Shown here: in pieces, positions 1-6,417 of the stretch | Position numbering within the stretch: the stretch's first letter is position 1 | Layout of the letters: each line of letters begins with the position of its first letter | Assembly: GCA_041687575.1 (NCBI GenBank) | Contig: JAWLBS010000263.1 | Coordinates: 1-7,561, forward strand | Length of the DNA stretch: 7,561 nt | Reading direction: 5' to 3' | Source of the DNA: JANYLN01 sp041687575 | GTDB taxonomy: Bacteria > Planctomycetota > Phycisphaerae > UBA1845 > JANYLN01 | Notes under the pieces: generated by a model | Seen by the model: the letters and a program-made list of their open reading frames with translations, nothing else | What the model was told of the DNA's origin: nothing | The model's database searches: none | Position numbers and translations under genes: made by a program

Positions 1-288
1 TTCGTCCGGGGCGAGAGCCCCGCTCCTGGGCACGTCCACAACGAGCGGGCAGTTTGACGGGAACCGGGCGGGGGTGTCAACGGCTGCGTGAAAATTCGGA
101 GGCCCACGGGCGCCTCCGGCGAGCGGGCGCTTGACGACGGTCTGCCCCCTTGCACTGCGTTTGGGGCTCTATTGGTGGGGCAGGATACAAGGGTCCCGGG
201 TTCGGAACGTCAACGACAACGGCACCCTCGCTGACGCTTCGGGCTGTTTCGCACCTGCGTCCGGCTCTTTGGCGAGGTGTTCAGGTAT
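1..288. other. Non-coding stretch with no recognised gene
   Basis: Frames on both strands are short or low in coding character, and no translated segment resembles a known family. Visible structure is limited to a perfect 6-bp hairpin with a GAGA (GNRA-type) tetraloop at 7-22 and a REP-like repeat at 225-245, listed separately. The hairpin is not followed by a T tract on either strand, so I do not call it a terminator. A 77-residue open frame at 131-364 (+) overlaps the end of the minus-strand gene and looks spurious. Confidence 0.5.
225..245. repeat. REP-like interspersed repeat
   Basis: The + strand contains CTCGCTGACGCTTCGGG inside this interval, flanked so that CCC and GGG face each other. 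From memory, the reverse form (CCCGAAGCGTCAGCGAG) is an abundant intergenic repeat in planctomycete genomes. Only one copy lies in this window, so its repeat status rests on recall. It sits about 45 bp downstream of the stop of the 62-residue minus-strand gene, a usual place for such elements. Confidence 0.45.
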
Positions 289-477
289 TCAGCTGACCCG
301 GATGTGCCCGAGCCGCTCGATCAGTGAATCGACCAGCTGCAGGCGCTCGCGCAGGTCGTCGTGATAGGTTGCGGTGCGACTGTGACGGATCTCCGAGGGC
401 AGGTCCGTGCGCTCGGCGCGGAGCAGTTCGAGCAGCAACTCCCGCTCGCGGTCGCTTAGTGTCAATTCGCTCTGCAT
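289..477 (-). CDS. Small helical protein of unknown function (62 aa)
   Basis: I do not recognise a named family. The protein starts MQSELTLSDRERELLLELL and continues with a highly charged, Leu/Arg/Glu-rich sequence, consistent with two amphipathic helices (about residues 8-20 and 38-58) joined by a short linker. It has no signal peptide, membrane segment or cysteines and is probably cytosolic. An upstream in-frame start would give 82 aa, but the start at 477 is preferred because GGGAGG lies 6 nt before its ATG and because a good extended -10 promoter (533-541) overlaps the longer version's 5' end. The residues added by the longer start (VRMPVVTKYNGRRAG) look like translated leader. It lies 169 bp downstream of the esterase gene on the same strand but has its own promoter. 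Small proteins of this charged helical type are common as uncharacterised bacterial ORFs. The coding call is fairly sure; the function is unknown. Confidence 0.7.
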   Translation of the reverse strand: MQSELTLSDRERELLLELLRAERTDLPSEIRHSRTATYHDDLRERLQLVDSLIERLGHIRVS

Positions 478-532
478 GACAGGCCTCCCGGCCCGACGGC
501 CGTTGTACTTCGTAACGACAGGCATCCTTACT

Positions 533-541
533 ATCATAGCA
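533..541 (-). promoter_or_regulatory. Extended -10 promoter for the 62-aa gene
   Basis: Read on the minus strand, this is TGCTATGAT: an extended TGn followed by TATGAT (5 of 6 to TATAAT). No good -35 hexamer is visible 16-18 bp upstream, as is usual for extended -10 promoters. Transcription would begin near 526, giving a leader of about 50 nt. The same TGCTAnnnT form precedes the SDR and transformylase genes in this window. Confidence 0.5.
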
Positions 542-646
542 GCCGTCGGGGGCCGAAGACGAACGCGGGAGGTGCCTTTCCAGCCTCAGTAGTGTCGCGG
601 GCAGGACCCACCGAAGACCGGCACCCGAACAGGTCGAGCCAGTAGA

Positions 647-2182
647 TCATCGGTTCGCCAGCGGGCCATCCGTCCGGAATGCCGAGGCCGGCAGCCCCTC
701 CTTGTTCATCAGGTTCCCCAAGGCGATCTGGTTCCAGGCGTAGCGGACGGTGGCCGGGTGCTCGACCTGGTCGCTGGCCACGACGACCGTGTCGCCTTCA
801 ATCGTTGCCTGCGCCTCGTGAAACTCGCCGTCGGGGCCCGCGATCTCGAACCGGGTCAGCGGCTTGCCGTCACGCGAGGCGAGCCCGCTACCGACGTGGT
901 CGAACGAGATCCGCGCCGTCTCGCCCTCGACCGTCATCGATTTGTAGAGCGGACCCGAGTAGACAATGTCTTCATGGCCATACGTCTTCGCCAGGGCCCA
1001 CAGCGCCAGCCGCAGGCCGACGTCCTGCTTGTTGCGGGGGTGGATGTCGCTGACGTTGCCGATGTCGTTGGTGACGACCATGCCGGTGCTCGGGATCGAC
1101 AGGGCCGCGACCTGCGCCTCCCAGATCTCGGGCAGGCGGGTCGGGTTGCCGCCGTAGCGGTACGGCGCCAGCTGCACGTAGTAGAACGGGAACTCGCCCT
1201 GGCCCCACATTTTTCGCCAGCCGGCGATCAGGGCCTTCATCTTGTCGAGGTAGTCCATGCCATCGCCGATGTTGGACTCGCCCTGGTACCAGATCGCCCC
1301 CCGGATCGCCATGGGCACCAGCGGGGCGACCATGCCGTTGTACAGCGTGGTCGGTTGACCGTTCTGGTGGAGTTCGTGGCCGGGCAGCGCCGGCAGCGGC
1401 GGGACGGTCTCGCCGGCCGCCCGGGCCTTGCGGGCGGCCCTGGCCCACGCCTCGACGGCGGGGATGAATGGCTCGAGGCGCTGGCGGAACCGCTGTCGCT
1501 GCTGCTGCACCTGCCGGTCGATCGATTCCAGCGACGGTACCGCGGCAAAGCCCTCGACCGGGGTCCACGGTTCGATCCGCGTGCCGCCCCAGCTGGTCGA
1601 GATCAAGCCGATCGGCACGTCCAGCTCCTGCTGGAGCTTGCGGCCGAAGAAGTACGCCACGGCGCTGAAGCCCGGGATCGTCTCGGGCGAGCAGACCCGC
1701 CAGCGGGCGTACACGTCGCCCCTGGGGCTGGGCGCCACATCGTGCGAGACGTCGAGCAACCGGATCCGCGGATGGTCGGCGGCGGCGATCTCCGTTTCGG
1801 CGCTGGCCGTCTGCCGGAGCGGCCAGGCCATGTTCGACTGGCCGGAGCAGACCCACACCTCGCCGACCAGGACATTATTCAGGGTGACCTTGTTGTTGCC
1901 TTCGACGGTCATCGTCAGCGGCTCGGTGCCGGTTTGCAGCGGTTCCAGCTCGACCCGCCACTGGCCCCGCTCGTCGGCCGTAGTCGTTTGCTCCTGCCCG
2001 GCGATCGAGACGGTCACCTTCTCGCCCGGCTCTGCCCAGCCCCAGACCGGCACGGCCCGGCCGCGCTGCAGCACCATGTTGCTGCCGAAGACATGCGGCA
2101 GCGTGACAGCCGCCGCAGCGGGCATCGCCGCAGCCAGCAGGCAGATCAGGCCGACAACGTGAAAGCGGTTGGATGATAACAT
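647..2182 (-). CDS. Secreted sialate O-acetylesterase family protein
   Basis: A 511-residue SGNH-hydrolase-fold esterase of the SASA family (PF03629 type). The family removes O-acetyl groups from sialic acids, and many environmental members probably deacetylate other polysaccharides, so the exact substrate is inferred. An N-terminal signal peptide (about residues 1-25; AAAMPAAAA before VTLPH) indicates export to the periplasm or outside. Residues 26-105 form a beta-rich region. The nucleophile motif SGQSNM is at 113-118 (Ser116). The conserved block LYNGMVAPL ... GAIWYQGESN covers 280-304. The Asp/His motif is NDIGNVSDIHP at 372-382, with His381 the likely catalytic base and Asp379 near it. 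A charged, probably helical insert fills about 215-270. A beta-rich C-terminal domain follows 405. Length is typical. GGGGAG lies 5 nt before the ATG, supporting the start. All expected motifs are intact. It is divergent from the SDR gene and appears monocistronic. Confidence 0.93.
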   Translation of the reverse strand: MLSSNRFHVVGLICLLAAAMPAAAAVTLPHVFGSNMVLQRGRAVPVWGWAEPGEKVTVSIAGQEQTTTADERGQWRVELEPLQTGTEPLTMTVEGNNKVTLNNVLVGEVWVCSGQSNMAWPLRQTASAETEIAAADHPRIRLLDVSHDVAPSPRGDVYARWRVCSPETIPGFSAVAYFFGRKLQQELDVPIGLISTSWGGTRIEPWTPVEGFAAVPSLESIDRQVQQQRQRFRQRLEPFIPAVEAWARAARKARAAGETVPPLPALPGHELHQNGQPTTLYNGMVAPLVPMAIRGAIWYQGESNIGDGMDYLDKMKALIAGWRKMWGQGEFPFYYVQLAPYRYGGNPTRLPEIWEAQVAALSIPSTGMVVTNDIGNVSDIHPRNKQDVGLRLALWALAKTYGHEDIVYSGPLYKSMTVEGETARISFDHVGSGLASRDGKPLTRFEIAGPDGEFHEAQATIEGDTVVVASDQVEHPATVRYAWNQIALGNLMNKEGLPASAFRTDGPLANR

Positions 2183-2225
2183 GACAGCTCCCCTTCAATC
2201 TCAACAGGTTAGGGACGACAAGCGG

Positions 2226-2253
2226 ATTGTACCGCGCGGCGATTGGCGGGCAA
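2226..2253 (-). promoter_or_regulatory. Sigma70-like promoter for the esterase gene
   Basis: On the minus strand, TTGCCC (2248-2253; 4 of 6 to TTGACA) is followed after 16 bp by TACAAT (2226-2231; 5 of 6 to TATAAT). Transcription would start near 2219, leaving a leader of about 37 nt before the ATG at 2182. It lies directly next to the tandem repeat that starts at 2264. Confidence 0.45.
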
Positions 2254-2263
2254 ACAAGTGCTC

Positions 2264-2404
2264 TCCGCTCGCGTTCTGTGCCCCCCCTGTTGTCATCCTG
2301 AGCAACGCGAAGGATCTCTGCCAAGCGGCGTGTTTTCCGCTTGCGTTCTGTGCACCCCCGCCGTCATTCTGAACGCAGTAAAGGATCTCTTCAGAGCGGG
2401 GTGC
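2264..2404. repeat. Imperfect 71-bp tandem duplication carrying two 28-bp repeat cores
   Basis: Two adjacent units align with a period of 71-72 bp. TCCGCTCGCGTTCTGTGC at 2264 matches TCCGCTTGCGTTCTGTGC at 2336, followed in each by a C-rich run, a 28-bp core, and an AAGCGGCGTG / GAGCGGGGTG tail. The cores are at 2292-2319 and 2363-2390 and agree at 21 of 28 positions; both begin GTCAT(C/T)CTGA and end AAGGATCTCT. From memory, repeats with consensus GTCATTCTGAGC ... GCGAAGGATCT are dispersed widely in environmental bacterial genomes. Open reading frames through this block have no family resemblance and follow the repeat. Confidence 0.75.
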
Positions 2405-2428
2405 TAAACCACAGGCACCCTGTCCAAT

Positions 2429-2456
2429 AAAGATTCTTCGCTGCCCTTAGAATGAC
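2429..2456 (-). repeat. Third copy of the 28-bp repeat, inverted
   Basis: The reverse complement starts GTCATTCTAAGGGCAGCGAA and ends GAATCTTT, matching the core of the second tandem copy at 21 of 28 positions. It is inverted relative to the two copies at 2292 and 2363. A transcript through 2363-2456 could therefore pair copy two with copy three as a long imperfect hairpin with a 38-nt loop. It lies between the two divergent promoters of this intergenic region. Confidence 0.7.
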
Positions 2457-2513
2457 AACTTCGGGGTGAGCATTCAGACCTTTGCCTTGTAACCTGTCCA
2501 TTTCAACCATCTC

Positions 2514-2543
2514 TTTCCCCACCGCCGACCGATCTGCTAGAAT
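2514..2543 (+). promoter_or_regulatory. Extended -10 promoter for the SDR gene
   Basis: TGCTAGAAT at 2535-2543 is an extended -10 (TAGAAT, 5 of 6 to TATAAT). Eighteen bases upstream, TTTCCC (2514-2519) is a poor -35. Transcription near 2550 would give a leader of about 90 nt ahead of the TTG start at 2641. No strong hairpin was noted in that leader. Confidence 0.45.
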
Positions 2544-2640
2544 AGGCGGTGACGCTGACGGCGCCGCCGACGTGACTGCGGCGCAGGTCCTTTCGGCAAG
2601 ACGGTGTTGGGTCCGGATCGAGCCCTGCAAGGAGTTGTCG

Positions 2641-4164
2641 TTGACTGAGGGCGGACTGATTCTGGTGACCGGGGCGAACGGCTACCTGGGCGGGCGGCTC
2701 GTGCCGGCGCTGCTGGAGAAGGGCTACCGCGTCCGGTGCCTGGTCCGCGATCCGTCCCGGCTGCAGGGCCGGCCGTGGATCGACCGGGTCGAGGTAGTCC
2801 AGGCCGACGTCTTGTGCCCGGTGACCCTGCCGGCCGCCATGCGCGATGTCCAGGTCGCCTACTACCTGATCCACAGCATGGGCGCAGGGGCGGGCTTCAC
2901 CGAGCGGGACATGGAGGCCGCGCGGCAGTTCGGTGCGGCCGCGCGGGCGGCGGGGGTTCGGCGGATCATCTACCTGGGCGGTCTGGGCGACCCGGATGAA
3001 ACGCTCTCGCCGCATCTGCGCAGTCGCCACAAGACCGGTGACGCCCTGCGGGCGGCGGGCGTGCCGGTGACGGAATTCCGGGCGGCGGTCATCGTCGGCT
3101 CGGGCAGCCTTTCGTTCGAGATGATCCGGTACCTGACCGAGCGGTTGCCCGTGATGATCTGCCCGAAGTGGGTCTACACGCGCGTCCAGCCGATCGCCGT
3201 CCGCAACGTGCTGGAGTACCTGGTGGCCGCGCTGGAGACGCCGGCCAGCGCCGGACAGATCATCGAGATCGGCGGGGCCGACGTGCTGACCTACGCGGAC
3301 ATGCTGATGGGCTATGCGCAAATCCGCGGCCTCAAGCGGATCCTGTTGCCGGTGCCGGTCTTCAGCCCCAGGCTCAGCACGTACTGGCTCTACCTGATCA
3401 CGCCGCTGCCGGTGCGGATCGCCGCGCCGCTGATCGAGGGGCTGCGCAACGAGGTGGTCGTCCGCGACCCCAAGGCGCGGTGGCTGTTCCCGCAGGTCAG
3501 GCCGTTCGACTACACGACCGCGGTGCGGCGGGCCCTGATCCGCCTGGAGACCGGGCAGGTGGACACCTCCTGGTCCGACGCGGTCGCCGCCAGCCTGGGC
3601 GACCTGTCGCCGGTGGCGCTGACGATGCACGATGGCATCCTGATCGAGCGGCGCCAGCGGATCGTCGCCTGCGCGCCCCGGCACGCGTACCACGTCTTCA
3701 GCGGCATCGGCGGGAAGCGCGGCTGGTTCTACCTGGAGTGGGCGTGGCAGCTGCGCGGCGTGATGGACTGGCTGGCCGGCGGCGTGGGCATGCGTCGCGG
3801 GCGGCGCGACCCCGACGAGCTGCGCGTCGGGGACGCGCTGGACTTCTGGCGGGTCGAGGCGGTCGAGCCGGACCGGCTGCTGCGGTTGCGGGCCGAGATG
3901 AAGGTGCCCGGCGACGCGTGGCTGGAGTTCGGCGCTGCGCCCCTTTCGGGTGGCCGGACGCTGCTGACCCAGACGGCCTTCTACGTGCCCAAGGGGGTCG
4001 GGGGACTGGCGTACTGGTACTCGTTGTACGCGATGCACGCGGTGCTGTTCAGCGGTCTGATCCGCACGATCGGCCAGCAGGCCGAACGGCTCGCCGCCGA
4101 GGAGGCCCGTGCGGCGGGCAAGTATCCCCGCCTGGCGAAGGCGACCGATAGTCGGGTGGCGTAG
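2641..4164 (+). CDS. SDR-family NAD(P)-binding protein with C-terminal DUF2867 domain
   Basis: A 507-residue two-domain protein. Residues 1-290 are an atypical/extended short-chain dehydrogenase-like Rossmann domain (NmrA/NDUFA9-like). The nucleotide-binding TGANGYLG is at 10-17 after a hydrophobic strand (GGLILVTG). YLIHSMG is at 75-81, IIYLGGLGD near 109-117, GSGSLSFE at 153-160 and a Pro-rich PVMICPKW at 170-177. All are characteristic of the SDR subfamily fused to DUF2867. Residues about 330-490 are the DUF2867 part, with GWFYLEWAWQLRGVMDWL and a hydrophobic YWYSLYAMHAVLFSGLI stretch near 458-474 that could touch the membrane. The substrate is unknown; a redox role is inferred from the fold only. 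The start is TTG at 2641, because AAGGAG at 2629-2634 is 6 nt upstream and the SDR fold begins at once. An upstream in-frame ATG at 2482 would add 53 residues unlike the family and precedes the promoter. No frame damage is seen. Confidence 0.9.
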   Translation: MTEGGLILVTGANGYLGGRLVPALLEKGYRVRCLVRDPSRLQGRPWIDRVEVVQADVLCPVTLPAAMRDVQVAYYLIHSMGAGAGFTERDMEAARQFGAAARAAGVRRIIYLGGLGDPDETLSPHLRSRHKTGDALRAAGVPVTEFRAAVIVGSGSLSFEMIRYLTERLPVMICPKWVYTRVQPIAVRNVLEYLVAALETPASAGQIIEIGGADVLTYADMLMGYAQIRGLKRILLPVPVFSPRLSTYWLYLITPLPVRIAAPLIEGLRNEVVVRDPKARWLFPQVRPFDYTTAVRRALIRLETGQVDTSWSDAVAASLGDLSPVALTMHDGILIERRQRIVACAPRHAYHVFSGIGGKRGWFYLEWAWQLRGVMDWLAGGVGMRRGRRDPDELRVGDALDFWRVEAVEPDRLLRLRAEMKVPGDAWLEFGAAPLSGGRTLLTQTAFYVPKGVGGLAYWYSLYAMHAVLFSGLIRTIGQQAERLAAEEARAAGKYPRLAKATDSRVA

Positions 4165-4168
4165 CGCC

Positions 4169-4177
4169 TGCTATACT
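4169..4177 (+). promoter_or_regulatory. Extended -10 promoter for the AICAR transformylase gene
   Basis: TGCTATACT is an extended -10, with TATACT matching TATAAT at 5 of 6. It begins 4 bp after the SDR stop codon, so any -35 element would fall inside the SDR coding sequence; TAGTCG at 4149-4154 is a weak candidate at 17-bp spacing. The start near 4184 gives a leader of about 90 nt. It argues against simple co-transcription of the two genes, although read-through is possible because no terminator is visible between them. Confidence 0.55.
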
Positions 4178-4273
4178 GTCGCGTCCGGCTGGCGCGGCCG
4201 GGCGCGTGACGCGTGCAAACCCGCCGGATGAGTGATCGTTGCGACAAACGGACAGACAATGGAGGCCATGGCG

Positions 4274-5446
4274 ATGGACCAGATCCCGCTTCGGTACGGC
4301 ACGAACCCGCACCAGAAAAACGCCCGCGTGTTCGCCCTCGATGGGTCCCTGCCGATTCAGGTGCTCAACGGACAGCCGAGCTATATCAACATCCTCGACG
4401 CCCTGTACGGCTGGCAGCTCGTCCGCGAACTCAAGGCGGCGACGGGCCTGGCGGCCGCGGCGTCGTTCAAGCACACCAGCCCGGCCGGGGCGGCTGTCGC
4501 TAAACCGCTGACTCCCGAATTCCGCCGGTCGCAGTTCCTGGCCGAGGAAGACCTCTCGCCGGCCGCGACCGCCTACGCCCGCGCCCGCGGCGGCGACCGG
4601 ATGAGCTCCTACGGCGACGCCGCCGCAGTCAGCGATGTGGTGGACGTCTCGCTGGCGAAGATGCTCGGGCGGGAGGTGTCCGACCTGATCGTCGCGCCCG
4701 GCTACGAGCCGGAGGCCCTGGAGGTGCTCAAAGCCAAGCAGGGTGGCCGGTACCTCGTCCTGCAGATCGACCCGAACTACCAGCCGCCCGAGATGGAGCG
4801 GCGCGAGATGTTCGGCGTCGGTCTCGAGCAGCAGCGCAACGCCGCGACGATCGACCGGTTGCTGCTGCAGAACGTTGTTACGCAGCAGAAGGACATCCCC
4901 GACGGCGTCGCCGAGACGCTCATCGTCGCGACCGTCGCCCTGAAGTACACCCAGTCCAACAGCGTGTGCGTCGCCTATGACGGGCAGGTGATCGGCATGG
5001 GCGCTGGCCAGCAGTCGCGGGTCCACTGCACCCGCCTGGCGTGCGACAAGGCGGAAAAGTGGTTCCTGCAGATGCACCCGCGCGTGCTCGACCTGCCGTT
5101 TGCCGAGGGGCTCAAGCGGCCGGAAAAGGCCAACGTCGTCGACCAGTTCCTGCTGTGGGAGCAGCTCTCGGATGCCGAGCGGGCGGCGATGCTGGCGGGC
5201 CTGAGAGGTGAGCCCGAGCCGATCGGCCGCGACGAGCGGCTGGCGTGGATGCGCCGCTTCGACGGCATCGGCCTGAGCAGCGACGGCTACATCCCCTTCC
5301 GCGACAACATCGACCGCGCTGCCCGCAGCAACGTGCAGTACGTGATCCAGCCGGGCGGGTCGATCCGCGACGAGCCGGTGATCGCCGCGGCCGACGAGTA
5401 CGGGATGGTGATGGTCGAGTCGGGGCTGCGGCTGTTCGTGCACTGA
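4274..5446 (+). CDS. Stand-alone AICAR transformylase (phosphoribosylaminoimidazolecarboxamide formyltransferase)
   Basis: A 390-residue enzyme expected to transfer the formyl group of 10-formyl-THF to AICAR, giving FAICAR, the penultimate step of de novo IMP synthesis in the cytosol. Bifunctional PurH has an N-terminal MGS-like IMP cyclohydrolase domain of about 200 residues; here it is absent and the chain begins directly at the transformylase fold (LRYGTNPHQ, 6-14). Catalytic Lys66-His67 lie in KHTSPAG. YARARGGDRMSS is at 101-112, KYTQSNSVC at 224-232, GAGQQSRVHCTRLA at 243-256 and PFRDNIDRA at 341-349. From memory these match human ATIC (KHVSPAG, KYTQSNSVC, GAGQQSRIHCTRLA) better than E. 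coli PurH (KHANPCG), as in the separate family PRK07106. The start at 4274 is chosen because GGAGG at 4261-4265 is 8 nt away; ATG 4268 is only 2 nt away, and GTG 4232 and ATG 4259 add non-homologous residues. All key residues are intact. Cyclisation of FAICAR must come from another gene. Confidence 0.93.
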   Translation: MDQIPLRYGTNPHQKNARVFALDGSLPIQVLNGQPSYINILDALYGWQLVRELKAATGLAAAASFKHTSPAGAAVAKPLTPEFRRSQFLAEEDLSPAATAYARARGGDRMSSYGDAAAVSDVVDVSLAKMLGREVSDLIVAPGYEPEALEVLKAKQGGRYLVLQIDPNYQPPEMERREMFGVGLEQQRNAATIDRLLLQNVVTQQKDIPDGVAETLIVATVALKYTQSNSVCVAYDGQVIGMGAGQQSRVHCTRLACDKAEKWFLQMHPRVLDLPFAEGLKRPEKANVVDQFLLWEQLSDAERAAMLAGLRGEPEPIGRDERLAWMRRFDGIGLSSDGYIPFRDNIDRAARSNVQYVIQPGGSIRDEPVIAAADEYGMVMVESGLRLFVH

Positions 5447-5480
5447 TCGGGCGGTCCTGGCTGAGGCGTCGCGTGTGCAT

Positions 5481-5508
5481 TCGGGGATCGGGTGTCGGGT
5501 TTCGGGAC
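5481..5508 (+). repeat. Four TCGGGNN heptamers; G-quadruplex-capable tract
   Basis: Four contiguous 7-bp units (TCGGGGA, TCGGGTG, TCGGGTT, TCGGGAC) start 34 bp after the transformylase stop. The G-tracts, one of four G and three of three G, are separated by loops of 3, 4 and 4 nt, which satisfies the usual G3+N1-7 quadruplex pattern on the coding-strand side. In the mRNA 3' end it could fold and pause transcription or protect the end; that role is inference. Confidence 0.6.
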
Positions 5509-5696
5509 GGCAGGGATCCCGGCTTCGCCAAACGGCGGCTACGCCGTGGCAAGCAGGGGGGGCAGGGGTCAGTGTCCACGACTGGCACGGCTCTGCGAAC
5601 AGCTGCACGACCGTGGCGACCGATGTGGCTTTAATGCCGAATCGGCAGTAACGTCCGGCGTTGGAGTGAGCCGGCTTTGGCCAGATGCGCAGCCAA
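5509..5696. other. Convergent intergenic DNA with small palindromes
   Basis: No gene is supported here. It holds a GGGATCCC palindrome (5513-5520), a perfect 6-bp hairpin ACGGCG-GCTA-CGCCGT (5532-5547) within a GC-rich segment that looks like an interspersed repeat, a G7 run (5556-5562), a palindrome TGCCGAATCGGCA (5635-5647) and a 5-bp hairpin at 5655-5674 followed by CTTT. The last could be a weak terminator for the transformylase transcript. Reading frames across it on both strands are shadows without family resemblance. Confidence 0.45.
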
Positions 5697-5732
5697 AAGG
5701 CCCGCGCCACGGTTTCCTGCAGCGCGGGCCTT
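5697..5732 (-). terminator. Intrinsic terminator of the 204-aa secreted-protein gene
   Basis: AAGGCCCGCGC (5697-5707) pairs perfectly with GCGCGGGCCTT (5722-5732): an 11-bp stem with a 14-nt loop. Reading the minus strand, the stem is followed by a short T run (TTTT overlapping the stem end, then GGC), so it suits the gene ending at 5803, about 70 nt upstream. Seen from the plus strand the trailing sequence is CTGTGG with few T residues, so it would be a weaker terminator for the convergent transformylase transcript, though a shared bidirectional role is possible. Confidence 0.75.
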
Positions 5733-5802
5733 CTGTGGTGTGCGACGCTTGGATGCGTGACGGTTCTGGCCGCAACATCTGTGTGCCGGCCAGGCGTGCC
5801 GC

Positions 5803-6417
5803 CTATTCGCGTTCGATCTCGACCTCGCGTTCGATCCGGAGCTCTTCCCTGACGGTGCCGCCCCGCGGTGCCGCCCCCTCGAACTCGAACACGTTGGCCA
5901 GGTTGCGAGCCGTCAGGACCTGCTCGCCCTTGAGCTGGCCGGGCACGCCCGTGACGATCACCCACTGCTGTTCGCGGATGTCCAGTCCGTCAGGCAGACG
6001 ATCCTGGTCACCCAGGTCGACCTGGACGACCTGGCCGTCCTTGGTCCGTACGCGAACCACCTTGTGCTCGACGTCGTCAACCTCGACCTCGCGGCTGTCC
6101 AGCACGCGGCCCTGGATCTGGCGCTGGTTCGGCGCGGTGATCAGCGCCGCCGCGGCCGGCACCTCGCCCTGGCCGGGCCTCATCTGTCCGCCCGTCGAGC
6201 CCGCGCCGGCGCCCGGCTGGGCGGCGGTCCCGTGCTGCTCAACGGATGGCCCCCACTGCTGCTGTCCCGGCTGTTGCTGGGCGGGCTGCTGCTGGCCTGG
6301 CTGTGCCTGCCCCTGCTGCTGCGCCGGCTGTCCCTGCCCCGATTGCGCCTGAGCGATCGCCCCCCAGGCGCCCAGACTCACGACGGCAACGATGGCTGCA
6401 AATGCAGTGATTCTCAT
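5803..6417 (-). CDS. Secreted Gln/Pro-rich protein with a C-terminal beta-rich domain, unknown function
   Basis: A 204-residue protein with three parts. Residues 1-25 are a clear Sec signal peptide (MRITAFAAIVAVVSLG then AQAQ), so it is exported. Residues about 26-85 are low-complexity, built from QPGQQQ/QPAQQQ-like units and ending in Gly/Ala-rich sequence; this is probably a disordered linker. Residues about 98-180 (QIQGRVLDSREVEVDDVEHK ... VVQVDLGD ... QQWVIVTGVPG) alternate hydrophobic and charged residues like a small OB-fold or SH3-like beta-barrel, a common shape of periplasmic proteins; the fold call is my inference. The tail is strongly charged (REELRIEREVEIERE). No lipobox or cysteine is present. 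The start at 6417 is chosen because AAGGAAGG lies just upstream and the signal peptide begins at once; an in-frame ATG at 6537 would put 40 unrelated residues before the signal peptide and lies inside the predicted leader. A terminator follows at 5697-5732. Confidence 0.85.
   Translation of the reverse strand: MRITAFAAIVAVVSLGAWGAIAQAQSGQGQPAQQQGQAQPGQQQPAQQQPGQQQWGPSVEQHGTAAQPGAGAGSTGGQMRPGQGEVPAAAALITAPNQRQIQGRVLDSREVEVDDVEHKVVRVRTKDGQVVQVDLGDQDRLPDGLDIREQQWVIVTGVPGQLKGEQVLTARNLANVFEFEGAAPRGGTVREELRIEREVEIERE

Noticed and set aside
180..215. Possible tRNA T-arm (GGGTTCGGAACG)
   Set aside because: The T-loop does not match GTTCRANNC well and no acceptor or anticodon arms could be placed around it.
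758..2176. A 472-codon plus-strand open frame opposite the esterase gene
   Set aside because: The opposite strand encodes an intact SASA-family esterase with signal peptide and catalytic motifs; this frame is its complement shadow.
2264..2456. CRISPR array
   Set aside because: There are only three divergent copies, one inverted, with unequal spacing and no cas genes; it fits an interspersed repeat family instead.
2503..4038. A 511-codon minus-strand open frame opposite the SDR gene
   Set aside because: It is a shadow of the SDR-DUF2867 gene, is rich in Arg/Gln/His/Pro, and has no domain or convincing start.
2641..5446. SDR gene and transformylase gene as an operon
   Set aside because: They are 109 bp apart, a good extended -10 lies between them, and there is no functional link; co-transcription by read-through remains possible.
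4049..5965. A very long open frame (638 codons) on the minus strand opposite the transformylase gene
   Set aside because: It is antisense to a gene with clear family motifs, has composition typical of a GC-rich shadow frame (many Arg/His/Pro/Val) and shows no family resemblance.
5492..6352. A 286-codon plus-strand frame with a Cys/Pro-rich C-terminal part
   Set aside because: It runs through the G-tract repeat and terminator and then antisense to the secreted protein; the Cys-rich part is the complement of Gln/Gly codons in the QPGQQQ region.
6241..6362. Short imperfect DNA repeats rich in CTGCTG
   Set aside because: They are explained by codons for the QPGQQQ/QPAQQQ low-complexity region and are not an independent repeat element.
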